DNA of 64,000 nt from Methanobacteriota archaeon (GCA_016841955.1 JAENYE010000001.1:186001-250000); one strand, 5' to 3'; counted from the stretch's first letter, positions 17,863-25,550 are shown. Notes: generated by a model from the sequence alone, not told the origin. Numbers and translations are program-made.

Positions 17863-17872
17863 ACATATATAT
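17863..17872 (+). promoter_or_regulatory. TATA box of the CBASS operon
   Basis: ACATATATAT, preceded by a TTTCGAAA stretch that could serve as BRE, lies 33 bases before ATG 17905. Transcription would start about ten bases before the ATG, so the first gene is nearly leaderless. No other promoter is seen inside the operon. Confidence 0.55.
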
Positions 17873-17904
17873 TCACTCAGTTAATTCCTTTAAATGGTTC
17901 AACA

Positions 17905-18456
17905 ATGTTAAAGCGATGCCTGCTTCTTTTCAGCGGGGGGATTGATTCTACTGCTTGTTTGCACTATTTTTTATCAGCGGGCTTTGCCGTTACACCTCTA
18001 TATGTTGATTTTGGACAGAGTGCACTTGAAAACGAACTGGAAAGTATTTCGTCAATTTCAGATTGGTATCACGTGAGCCCACAGATAGTACATTACTCAT
18101 GCTCGATCGCTCATGGAGCCGGAGAAATCTGTGGAAGGAATGCCTTCTTGATATTTGCAGCACTAATGGCAAATCCAAACTTTTGCGGATCGCTCGCCAT
18201 GGGTTTGCATGCTGGAACTCCATATTACGATTGTTCAGAGAGGTTCGCAAACGACATCCAAAGGGTGCTGGAAGGTTACAGTAACGGCCAAGTTGTTTTC
18301 GAAGCGCCATTTCTGAAATGGAACAAAAAAATGGTGTTACAGTACTGCCTGGACAATGCCGTTCCAGTTGATATGACATACAGTTGTGAAAAGGGGGGGG
18401 ATGAGCCCTGCGGTGTATGTTCGTCCTGTCTCGATAGGAGGGCACTGTTATGTTGA
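17905..18456 (+). CDS. cap9: type IV CBASS QueC-like protein (Cap9)
   Basis: A protein of 183 residues resembling 7-cyano-7-deazaguanine synthase. The ATP-pyrophosphatase loop is SGGIDS (10-15), GRNAFLIFAAL (77-87) matches the QueC core, and the zinc site is C161, C169, C172, C175 in SCEKGGDEPCGVCSSC. It is shorter than housekeeping QueC (about 220-230). In type IV CBASS this subunit accompanies a CD-NTase, and is reported to make a deazaguanine-type adduct on a protein rather than serve tRNA modification. The next gene starts inside its last codons (18450), indicating translational coupling. Confidence 0.88.
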   Translation: MLKRCLLLFSGGIDSTACLHYFLSAGFAVTPLYVDFGQSALENELESISSISDWYHVSPQIVHYSCSIAHGAGEICGRNAFLIFAALMANPNFCGSLAMGLHAGTPYYDCSERFANDIQRVLEGYSNGQVVFEAPFLKWNKKMVLQYCLDNAVPVDMTYSCEKGGDEPCGVCSSCLDRRALLC

Positions 18457-19430
18457 CACGGACCCTAGACATTACTTTTGAGGGGTTCATTGCTGCTTCA
18501 ACGCCTCTGCTGATTCCGTCCTTTTCGAGCCGTGCAGCTATACCTCTTCGACTCAACGCGACTATCGAAATAATGTCTGACATCATTACTGATGTCTCCC
18601 TGATCAGCGCGTATGATATCTACTACTCCGAAAAACCCTTCCCAAAAATTGAATCGCAAAATCTGATATTCATCGATAGCGGCGGGTATGAATGCACCAT
18701 TGACAACAACTTAACCGACATTGGATTCTATAAGCCCTCCCCTAACGAGTGGGATATTCAAAAATATATTGAAGTGATAAATGCATTCTCCACCCCTGTT
18801 CCATTGGTACTGATAAGTTATGATCATCCTCAGCAAAGATGCTCTATAGATGAACAAATCCGATTGGCAGAATGTCTATTTGCTGGAAGAGATGATGTTT
18901 TAAAGGAACTACTGCTCAAATCAGTTGATCACCACCCGATTGATATCGGGCAAATTTCACAAAACATTGAATCTTTACATGAATTCGATTTACTAGGTGT
19001 GACCGAGAAAGAACTCGGTGAAACATTACTCACGCGCATGAAAAACATTGCGCATCTGCGTCTGGAAATGGAAAAAAGGGGACTTGAAATCCCCATACAG
19101 GTTTTCGGAGGTCTGGATCCGATTGCGTCGCCCCTGTACTATCTGTCCGGCGCAGACATTCTTGATGGTCTGTCCTGGCTACGGTATTCATACGGAGAAG
19201 GTGAATTGCATTATATCAACTGTAAAGGGATCGTGAGTAAAGGAATTGAGATAGAGCAAAGAATGATGTGGGCAGAGATTTGCCAAGATAACTACTATGC
19301 TCTCAAAGAATTAGAAAAGAAACTCAAATTGGTTCACGACAAACAGGACATTAGTGTCCTGGGCTATCAAAGAGACTTCTTTGCATCGGCGTATGAAAAA
19401 CTAAACAATGAATTTGGAGGTGTTTTGTAA
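18450..19430 (+). CDS. cap10: type IV CBASS TGT-like protein (Cap10)
   Basis: A protein of 326 residues related to the catalytic barrel of tRNA-guanine transglycosylase. IDSGGYECT corresponds to the SGGFQ substrate motif. VFGGLDP matches the conserved glycine-rich loop before the nucleophile region, and ADILDGLSW places an Asp where the TGT nucleophile sits. It lacks the C-terminal PUA and tRNA-binding parts of archaeal TGT. Its place between the QueC-like and CD-NTase genes is diagnostic of type IV CBASS. It overlaps the upstream gene by seven bases and the downstream start by one. Confidence 0.85.
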   Translation: MLTRTLDITFEGFIAASTPLLIPSFSSRAAIPLRLNATIEIMSDIITDVSLISAYDIYYSEKPFPKIESQNLIFIDSGGYECTIDNNLTDIGFYKPSPNEWDIQKYIEVINAFSTPVPLVLISYDHPQQRCSIDEQIRLAECLFAGRDDVLKELLLKSVDHHPIDIGQISQNIESLHEFDLLGVTEKELGETLLTRMKNIAHLRLEMEKRGLEIPIQVFGGLDPIASPLYYLSGADILDGLSWLRYSYGEGELHYINCKGIVSKGIEIEQRMMWAEICQDNYYALKELEKKLKLVHDKQDISVLGYQRDFFASAYEKLNNEFGGVL

Positions 19431-20365
19431 TGGGTGGTGGAGGAGGTTATTCAGGTTCGTCTGATAATTATAAAGACCATCTTAGACGATCAAGGAGTAC
19501 CTCAGAAGATGCGTCCTTTGAGTCGGATGTAAACAGGATGATGAATGATAGGCTGAAATCCTACAATGATAGAGATTCTGATCAGTACAAAACTCATCTG
19601 GATGACATCAAGGATATTATTGAAGCCAGATTTGAGGGAGCAATAAAACTTAGATTCGGTGGATCAGTTAGTAAGCATACATATGTTGATGGACTGAGCG
19701 ATGCTGATATCCTGATGCTCATCAACAATTCCGAATTAGCCGATTACCCTCCGGATAAGATCCTCTCTTATGTAAAAAGAGAACTTTCTGGGAGATTACA
19801 TAACGTCGAGGAAATTAAAACCGGATCCATGGCTGTTACAATCAAGTTCAGAGACGGGTGCGAGATCCAGCTGATTCCTGCAGTTAGTACGCCAACTGGA
19901 TATAAAGTACCAAAAAAGGATTCTAACGAATGGTCTAAAGTTGTTCATCCCGACAGGTTCGCCCAAAAATTAACCGAAGTAAATCAGTCGTGCGGTGGAA
20001 AAGTAATCCCCGTAATCAAGCTCGCGAAGGGTGTCATCGCGAACCTTCCCGAAGGTCAAAGACTGACCGGATATCATGTCGAGTCTCTGGCCATCGAAGT
20101 GTTCAAGGCATATCCAAAGGACATGCCCAACACTCCAAAGGTGATGCTCAAGTACTTCTTCGAACAGGCATCGAGGCGGGTCACAACTCCTATCACTGAT
20201 AGTTCGGGACAATCAGTACGTACTGATGATTATCTGGAGGGGGCTAACTCACCTGACAGATTAAGAGCACAAAGGACACTTCAACGGATTCATACGAGTA
20301 TGCAGAATGCTGACAATATAAGATCGCGTGATGCTTGGGACAAAATCCTCGGTGAGATCCAATGA
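19430..20365 (+). CDS. cdnE: CD-NTase of type IV CBASS
   Basis: A protein of 311 residues of the cGAS/DncV-like nucleotidyltransferase superfamily, expected to make a cyclic oligonucleotide alarm signal on phage infection. The active-site motif is G77-G78-S79 with D91-x-D93 in LSDADILM. The third acidic site in the usual xDxxP position reads EIQLIPA, with Gln147 there and Glu145 two residues before. An unusual N-terminus, M followed by five Gly and YSG, precedes a flexible Ser/Arg-rich stretch. The start (TAATG) overlaps the upstream stop by one base. The clade letter behind the symbol is a guess; the superfamily call is firm. Confidence 0.9.
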   Translation: MGGGGGYSGSSDNYKDHLRRSRSTSEDASFESDVNRMMNDRLKSYNDRDSDQYKTHLDDIKDIIEARFEGAIKLRFGGSVSKHTYVDGLSDADILMLINNSELADYPPDKILSYVKRELSGRLHNVEEIKTGSMAVTIKFRDGCEIQLIPAVSTPTGYKVPKKDSNEWSKVVHPDRFAQKLTEVNQSCGGKVIPVIKLAKGVIANLPEGQRLTGYHVESLAIEVFKAYPKDMPNTPKVMLKYFFEQASRRVTTPITDSSGQSVRTDDYLEGANSPDRLRAQRTLQRIHTSMQNADNIRSRDAWDKILGEIQ

Positions 20366-21003
20366 GGCATCCATTATTGACAAAATACCTTTTTGCAAAA
20401 ACGATTGTTACTGACGAAGGCTACTCTGACGAGATCCGATGGCAGGATGAATTGCATTTCGAGGATGTCGATGAGAGTACATTCCTGAAAGAGCTCGGGT
20501 GGGTCATCCTCACATCGGGTATGAAGACCGAGGTGATCTCGAACAGATTCTGCAGAATATCAGACTGTTTTTATAACTGGGTTTCCGCGAGGAAAATTTG
20601 GGAAAACTCCCAATCGTGCCTGAATAGGGCATTGCGATTCTTTAACCATAGGTTGAAGATCACGGCAATCATAAGCGCTGCAGAACAAGTTGCTAAAATT
20701 GGATTCGCAAAGTTAAAGCAGGCAATTGAAAAGGATCCTATCAATACTCTTCGTATGTTCAAATTCATCGGACCCGCCACCGCATTTCATTTAGCAAAAA
20801 ATATCGGGATTCCAATTGCGAAACCGGATCGTCACCTTCAACGAATCGCACATCTCGAAGGCTACGATGATGTGCAGGAGTTTTGCCGAGATATTTCAGA
20901 AATGAGTGGCGATAAAATCCAGGTTGTGGATGTTGTGCTCTGGCGTTATGCAACGATAGAGCCGAATTACCTGAGGATCTTTTCAATCATTAATTGCAAT
21001 TGA
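20362..21003 (+). CDS. cap11: type IV CBASS HhH glycosylase-like protein (Cap11)
   Basis: A protein of 213 residues resembling HhH-GPD base-excision DNA glycosylases of the OGG type. A helix-hairpin-helix lies at 133-149 (FKFIGPATAFHLAKNIG), and Asp156 in AKPDRHLQR sits where the catalytic Asp is expected. There are no iron-sulfur Cys. In type IV CBASS this gene accompanies the QueC- and TGT-like genes, and it may act on the modified nucleobase. The start ATGA overlaps the CD-NTase stop by four bases, so it is tightly coupled. Confidence 0.82.
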   Translation: MRHPLLTKYLFAKTIVTDEGYSDEIRWQDELHFEDVDESTFLKELGWVILTSGMKTEVISNRFCRISDCFYNWVSARKIWENSQSCLNRALRFFNHRLKITAIISAAEQVAKIGFAKLKQAIEKDPINTLRMFKFIGPATAFHLAKNIGIPIAKPDRHLQRIAHLEGYDDVQEFCRDISEMSGDKIQVVDVVLWRYATIEPNYLRIFSIINCN

Positions 21004-21014
21004 GAGGGGTTCCA

Positions 21015-21701
21015 ATGGGTGGGAAAACAGTAGAGGACTGCATTAAGGAGGTTAAAAATTTAGAGGACAAGGCCAGTTTATCCAGGGAAATCAGTGCATA
21101 CCAGTATAAAAAGTATAAATGGATATTTTTTCTCTTATCCCTTGCAGTCCTAGTATCTTCAACATCTATTGCCCTTTTAAGTATTGCAGATCCTGCGATC
21201 CTACGTTCATTGTCTTTTCTCCCTTCGGATCAGCAGGATATGAGAAATATCATTGCATTTTTGGGGTTCATAATACTGATAATTTCATTTTCCGATAAAA
21301 TACTGGGCCTGACCGAGTCAATGAATAAGAGCGAACAGGGAGTAAAACTCCTTACAGACTTTATAAGAGATTGTCATACTTTCAGAGATGTCGAGTCAAA
21401 AGATTGCGATGAAACCATGGCTGGCCTGAAATTGGAATCAGTAAAGGAGCAGTATAACTATCTTAACCAGATATTGTCTCTCAACACAGTATCAAATATG
21501 ACGTTCCTGAGAATTAAAAAAGCATATAAGCAGAAGGTGAAGGTTAGCAAAATGCTCGATAAAGATCCAGATATCAACTTAAAAGAGCACTATTTGATGA
21601 GTCTAAAGGACTGGTTTTTCTGGAGGTCACCCCACCAATCGGATTTATCAACGACTGATGAAAAGATAGACGAATCAATGACCCATCAGAAGACTCAATA
21701 A
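21015..21701 (+). CDS. 2TM SLATT-like CBASS effector
   Basis: A protein of 228 residues with an N-terminal amphipathic helix, two membrane helices (about 36-60 and 80-98), and a long charged helical C-terminus. This is the layout of SLATT-type two-helix effectors that open or disrupt the inner membrane when the cyclic nucleotide is sensed. AGAGGGG precedes ATG 21015, and a TTG at 20994 would add seven residues but is badly placed. It is the last gene of the operon and starts MGGK, also Gly-rich. It is the presumed killing arm. Confidence 0.78.
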   Translation: MGGKTVEDCIKEVKNLEDKASLSREISAYQYKKYKWIFFLLSLAVLVSSTSIALLSIADPAILRSLSFLPSDQQDMRNIIAFLGFIILIISFSDKILGLTESMNKSEQGVKLLTDFIRDCHTFRDVESKDCDETMAGLKLESVKEQYNYLNQILSLNTVSNMTFLRIKKAYKQKVKVSKMLDKDPDINLKEHYLMSLKDWFFWRSPHQSDLSTTDEKIDESMTHQKTQ

Positions 21702-21835
21702 ATGCTTGGGGTGAACGCACCATATTCCCTAGCGGTGAATCTAAACTCTTTTTTTATAATATCAGCAATATTTCGGTGATTATTGGTAGAAAGTTGCTTG
21801 AAAATAGGTTTCTTCCGATGCTCGAATAAGTAATG

Positions 21836-22708
21836 TCATACAACCTGTTTACAGGTTTCAAACAGGTCTTGAACTGAGTGATAATATGTTTCAAACATTT
21901 TTTGATTCGCGCTTTTCGAAATCTCAATCACAGGTGATTGTGCATTGCGAACTCCATACAGATAGTGAGAGATTAAAGCTCGCCCATTATCTGTTGAAGG
22001 ATCAACAAATTGAATAGAATAACAGGGCAGATGGGAGTACACGTAAACGCTAAAAGTCCCCACGTATTCTGCCTTAGCAAACTCCATTTTTAACTTCTTA
22101 AACTCTTCAATAGTACATTTTATTTTATCCCTTCGATCAGGTTCATTCCGATCATTTTCATACATTACTGCGATGGCTGAATCTGGGTCAAGTAGTACGA
22201 ACTTGAAATTTACACCCTTTCTTAATTGTTCAATGACATGATCTTTAAATTCCACAGGGGACCTGCTATGGAAGTAACTTGCTAAAGTAACCAGAGAAAT
22301 TCCAACTTCAAGATATTCACTCTCAGCTCGATTGAGATGTTCTACTTTTTGCCTTAATTCTAGCCTCCCGCCTTCATAAATAGTTGGTAGATTACTTTTC
22401 AGGGAATAATCAGATAATTTTTTATCTAGTACATCCTTCAAGTCGCTTAGAAAAAATTGACGTTCAATTTCTTTGATAATAATATCATATATCAGAGAGA
22501 CTGCGATAACAGCGGAAAGAAAAATCCCTAACTCTCCAATGAACCTCGAAAACGTGGGATCTGGCACTATCGGTGAGATAAAAGAGATTATTAAACCAAT
22601 AATTATCAGCATTATCGCAATGACAAAATAGTACTTTCGCGACATGCCTCTTGCAAAATGTTTCCACCCACTCTGACCATTATTCTCCATTTTTTCACCA
22701 AAAGTCAT
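21836..22708 (-). CDS. 2TM protein with DUF5919/PLD-like domain
   Basis: A protein of 290 residues with two membrane helices (about 25-47 and 56-76), a coiled stretch, and a C-terminal soluble domain. That domain (YLEVGISLVTLASYFHS, then KGVNFKFVLLDPDS) looks like the DUF5919/PLD-fold domains found beside sensors and defence genes. No HKD motif is seen, so it is probably a binding rather than a nuclease domain. It is convergent with the CBASS operon and shares its AT-rich base use, so it may belong to the same island. Met7 is an alternative start. Confidence 0.6.
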   Translation of the reverse strand: MTFGEKMENNGQSGWKHFARGMSRKYYFVIAIMLIIIGLIISFISPIVPDPTFSRFIGELGIFLSAVIAVSLIYDIIIKEIERQFFLSDLKDVLDKKLSDYSLKSNLPTIYEGGRLELRQKVEHLNRAESEYLEVGISLVTLASYFHSRSPVEFKDHVIEQLRKGVNFKFVLLDPDSAIAVMYENDRNEPDRRDKIKCTIEEFKKLKMEFAKAEYVGTFSVYVYSHLPCYSIQFVDPSTDNGRALISHYLYGVRNAQSPVIEISKSANQKMFETYYHSVQDLFETCKQVV

Positions 22709-23105
22709 TTACTTAGCAGACCTATGACTCATTCACTCTATTAATCCAAATATGAATTCGGGGGAATCATAATGATGTGTAATTGTCAAAAGGGTCTGAT
22801 AATTGTTTTGTTTTCAGTCGCCTGTAGGAGATCTCTCGTAGAAGCAAAAATCCGGATAAAATCACCCTATATTAGCCAGCTTACAGCGACCACACTAAGT
22901 ACATTCATCTGAGAGATCAAACACCTGTACATCATCAATAACAGGCTCCAGACGTACGCCCGCTTTATCATAACTCTATATTAGATGTTGGGATACCAGA
23001 GAGACGAACAAGACTTGGGAGAGTATACTATTTTGACGGATTGAATATACAACTACACGTGGAAAACAAGTAGATCTAGAAACAGGGTTTTCGAAAAAGA
23101 GGCTA
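22709..23105 (-). other. AT-rich intergenic region
   Basis: These ~400 bases between the membrane protein and tRNA-Thr hold no convincing gene. On the minus strand a broken frame near 22893-22940 reads VFDLSDECT, stop, CGRCK, a possible trace of a zinc-ribbon protein, too short to name. Confidence 0.35.
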
Positions 23106-23177
23106 AGCCGCTGGGGGGACTTGAACCCCCGACCTGCTGATTACGAATCAGCCGCTATACCGCTAAGCCACAGCGGC
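23106..23177 (-). tRNA. tRNA-Thr (CGT)
   Basis: A complete cloverleaf. The acceptor stem GCCGCTG pairs with CAGCGGC, followed by discriminator T as in archaeal tRNA-Thr. The anticodon stem GCTGA/TCAGC holds the loop TTCGTAA with anticodon CGT. The T arm contains GGTTCAAGTCC. No CCA is encoded. Its 3' end faces the AT-rich CBASS island, a usual geometry for integration next to a tRNA, but I find no repeated copy of the 3' end and no integrase. Confidence 0.95.
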
Positions 23178-23250
23178 AACTGCCTTAGAATATTACACGT
23201 CCGGAATTAAAAAGGTATCACCTGCCGGGAACCCGCCGGTCCGGTCCCGT

Positions 23251-23556
23251 TCAGGAGTAACCCCGGATGGTGACGTTGCTCTCCTGGTGCGGGGCAGCCT
23301 CCGGGGTGGTGATCTTGCCGAACTTCTGCTCGTAGTCGGCGACGCTCTTCGCGAGCACCTCGACCAGGTTCTTCGCGTGGCGGGGGCTGATCGAGACGAT
23401 CGCCTTTCCTCGCGCCTGGTTCATGCCGGGGATTTCGTGCAGGAAGAGGAACGTGAACTCGTCCTCCTTGTAGGCGATCTGGATCCGGTTGGAGTAGACC
23501 GGGTCGAGGTCGCCGGGGATGTTGACCGCTATCTCTCGGTTAGCCATACCCATCAT
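23251..23556 (-). CDS. DUF3467 family protein
   Basis: A protein of 101 residues. The pattern VYSNRIQIAYKEDEFTFLFLHEIP followed by AIVSISPRHAKNLVEVLAKSVADYEQKFG is that of the DUF3467 family, small conserved proteins of unknown function found in many archaea and bacteria. GGAGGGGATC precedes ATG 23556. Met4 (23547) is an alternative start. The frame is open further upstream but shows no family resemblance there. Confidence 0.82.
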   Translation of the reverse strand: MMGMANREIAVNIPGDLDPVYSNRIQIAYKEDEFTFLFLHEIPGMNQARGKAIVSISPRHAKNLVEVLAKSVADYEQKFGKITTPEAAPHQESNVTIRGYS

Positions 23557-23696
23557 CTGTGATCCCCTCCGGCATAAGGGTTGGTCCTGAACGCACCCAT
23601 CCGGCCCCGGGAAGACCGGGACCCTGCGCCGGTGCGGAGCGTATCCCGCTAAATAGCGGGAGGGCATACCTCTTGTCAAACGGGACCACGCTATCC

Positions 23697-24359
23697 ATGA
23701 CTGATTACATCCCGGTATCCGGCGTCGTCGCCTGCCACATCTGCCCCCGGCGCTACTACTTCGAGCGGTCGGAGGAGCGCGAAGAGTCGCCCCGCTACAC
23801 CGTCTGCAAACAGGTCTCCACGCACCTCGGGGAACTCCTCGAGACGGAGCAGATCTGGCGAGAGGTCCTCTGCGTCCTCCCCGACGCCTCCGAAGAGACC
23901 CGGGAGCTCCTCGACGAGTGCGTCGCCGCCTGCAGCGAGACCGCCTGGCAGCGGCCGGTCCAGGCCGACCTCGCCGTCGAGTCCGACACCCTCGGCATCC
24001 GCGGAAGGGTGGACAAGGTCTTCGAGGACGGCACGTTCGCCGTCGCCCGGTCGAGCACCGCCCCGAAGGCCGGGGTCTACGGCACCGACCGGCTCCGGGT
24101 CGCCTGCTACGCCGCCTGCCTCAGAGAGACCCTCGGGCGTCCCGTCGCCGGCGGCTACGTCGAGTACGTCGCGAGCGGCGTCTGCCGGTTCGTCGAGCCC
24201 CAGCCCCGGGACCGGCGGGAGATGATCAAGGCGATCCGGGCGGCAAAGAGGGTCGTCGCGGGAGATATCCCGCCGCGGCCCCTCCGGGCCCCCTGCGAGG
24301 GGTGCCCTCACTTCGAGCGGTGCACCGCCGGGCCGCGGCGGCTCTCGGACCTCTTCTGA
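23697..24359 (+). CDS. solo Cas4-like protein, nuclease motifs degenerate
   Basis: A protein of 220 residues resembling Cas4/RecB-like nucleases. An N-terminal Cys (CPRRYYFER) and a C-terminal Cys cluster (CEGCPHFERC) could hold an iron-sulfur cluster. The Asp of motif II is kept in RGRVDKV. The following E-x-K strand reads FAVARSS, and the QxxxY helix reads RLRVACYAACL, so the key Glu, Lys and Gln are gone. There is no CRISPR array or other cas gene in the window. It is probably a DNA- or protein-binding relative rather than an active nuclease. ATG 23697 gives the family's N-terminus. Confidence 0.75.
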   Translation: MTDYIPVSGVVACHICPRRYYFERSEEREESPRYTVCKQVSTHLGELLETEQIWREVLCVLPDASEETRELLDECVAACSETAWQRPVQADLAVESDTLGIRGRVDKVFEDGTFAVARSSTAPKAGVYGTDRLRVACYAACLRETLGRPVAGGYVEYVASGVCRFVEPQPRDRREMIKAIRAAKRVVAGDIPPRPLRAPCEGCPHFERCTAGPRRLSDLF

Positions 24360-24421
24360 AATTAGCCGAAGTTCAAAGGGTGCAAAGACAGGCCCCGGTA
24401 CTCGAACCCTGGCGATACGTT

Positions 24422-24504
24422 CTCACGCGAAGGGCGCGAAGCCGCGAAGGAGCATTCGAGGTGACGATACCGAACTTCGCGTTCTTCGCGGCTTCGCGTG
24501 TGAG
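24422..24504. repeat. dispersed inverted repeat, copy 1
   Basis: The arm CTCACGCGAAGGGCGCGAAGCC.. (24422-24450) faces a complementary arm at 24475-24504 (CTTCGCGGCTTCGCGTG). The core CGCGAAGCCGCGAAG pairs. A closely similar element lies at 59488-59551. Confidence 0.65.
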
Positions 24505-24529
24505 CCTGTCGTCACCCCTGCATTGCTGA

Positions 24530-24545
24530 CTCACGCGAAGCCGCG
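24530..24545 (+). repeat. single arm of the dispersed repeat
   Basis: CTCACGCGAAGCCGCG repeats the arm of the neighbouring inverted repeat without a partner arm, probably a partial third copy. Confidence 0.5.
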
Positions 24546-24617
24546 TAGAGGACCGTCAACAGCCCCCTGTCTCCGCTTTCTTTGGGTGAGTTGACGATGG
24601 GATGCCCGGGAGTATCA

Positions 24618-25547
24618 CTACCCCGAGTTCTCAAGCAGCGTCTTCGAGACGATGTACTCGCCCTTCGCCTCGCGGGTCGTGCCGACGATCAGCCACCGCT
24701 CGTCGCCGTGCTCCTCCACGACACCCCGAGCCTCGATGACCTCCCCCGCGAGCGCCTGCCCCGAGTAGGTGTGGGTGAAGGAGAGGACCCGGGCAATCTC
24801 GTCGTGGTCAACGGCATAGACCGCCGGGCTGTCGAAAGAGAGGGAGGCGTCGGTGACCGTGGCCTCGATCGTCGCCCGGCCGACCACCTTCCCCGCACCG
24901 GCGGGGACCGCGTCCAGGTTCCCGTAGGCCCGGGTGTAGAGGAGGTCGAAGTAGGTCCCCTCGAACTCCCCCCGGTTCCACTTCCGCTGCTCGTGCAGGA
25001 CGAAGGCGTCGAACGGTATCTCCGGCACCCTCTTGTCGTAGACCTTGCGCCACATCGCGGCGCTCATCCCCGGGATCACCCCGGCCTTCACCAGGTGCCG
25101 GAGCTGGCGCTGTGCGGCAAACCAGGCGTCGCCGTAGACCACCAGGTCGATATCGGAAGCGGCGTTCTCCAGGCCGCAGAGGAGCGAACCCGTGCACCCG
25201 AACGAGCCCGGCGGGAGGTCGAAGTGGGAGAGGAGCCTTTCTACCCGGGCGTTCCGGGCCGTCACCTTCCCGATCTCCTCCTCCGGCTTGTAGACCCGGA
25301 CCACGTCGCAGCAGGGCACCCGGTGGACCGCATCCAGGTACGCCGGCTTATGCTCCCGGATCCAGTCGAAGGCCTCGGCAAAATCGTATTTCCGGTACCG
25401 CCGGCCGGAGAGGTTCGTCCGCTCCCCGTCCGGATCGGGGACGTAGCGGAGGATGCACCCGATCCGGTCGGCGTTGTCGTAGTTCGAGACCGCATAAAGG
25501 CAGCCCTCAGGGTCCTCGATGAAGTCACGGAGTCGTATCGATCGCAT
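24618..25547 (-). CDS. nucleotidyltransferase-domain protein
   Basis: A protein of 309 residues conserved in methanogens and often annotated as DNA polymerase beta-like. The nucleotidyltransferase site is in the middle: GCTGSLLCGL followed by SDIDLVVYG, with the GS and D-x-D needed for metal binding. The N-terminal 100 residues are Arg/Asp-rich (DPEGCLYAVSNYDNADRIG), and the C-terminus has a beta-rich domain. The reaction and substrate are unknown. It starts three bases before the Sua5 gene ends on the same strand, so it is probably co-transcribed with sua5 and the ACT protein. Confidence 0.75.
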   Translation of the reverse strand: MRSIRLRDFIEDPEGCLYAVSNYDNADRIGCILRYVPDPDGERTNLSGRRYRKYDFAEAFDWIREHKPAYLDAVHRVPCCDVVRVYKPEEEIGKVTARNARVERLLSHFDLPPGSFGCTGSLLCGLENAASDIDLVVYGDAWFAAQRQLRHLVKAGVIPGMSAAMWRKVYDKRVPEIPFDAFVLHEQRKWNRGEFEGTYFDLLYTRAYGNLDAVPAGAGKVVGRATIEATVTDASLSFDSPAVYAVDHDEIARVLSFTHTYSGQALAGEVIEARGVVEEHGDERWLIVGTTREAKGEYIVSKTLLENSG

Positions 25548-25550
25548 GGA

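Noticed and set aside
17905-18456. Housekeeping QueC for archaeosine synthesis
   Set aside because: Too short, in a low-GC operon with CD-NTase and effector. Archaeosine genes are not near.
17905-21701. Qat defence system (QatABCD)
   Set aside because: It shares a QueC-like protein, but there is no QatA ATPase and no TatD-like QatD. CD-NTase, TGT-like and HhH proteins point to type IV CBASS.
22893-22940. Zinc-ribbon transposase remnant
   Set aside because: Only a handful of residues (VFDLSDECT, stop, CGRCK) hint at it; too little to call a mobile element.
23106-23177. attL/attR pair at the tRNA-Thr
   Set aside because: I looked for a second copy of the tRNA 3' end near the left edge of the island (about 17.5-17.9 kb) and saw none; no integrase either.
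23697-24359. Active CRISPR adaptation Cas4
   Set aside because: No cas1/cas2 or array in the window, and the E-x-K and QxxxY residues are missing.
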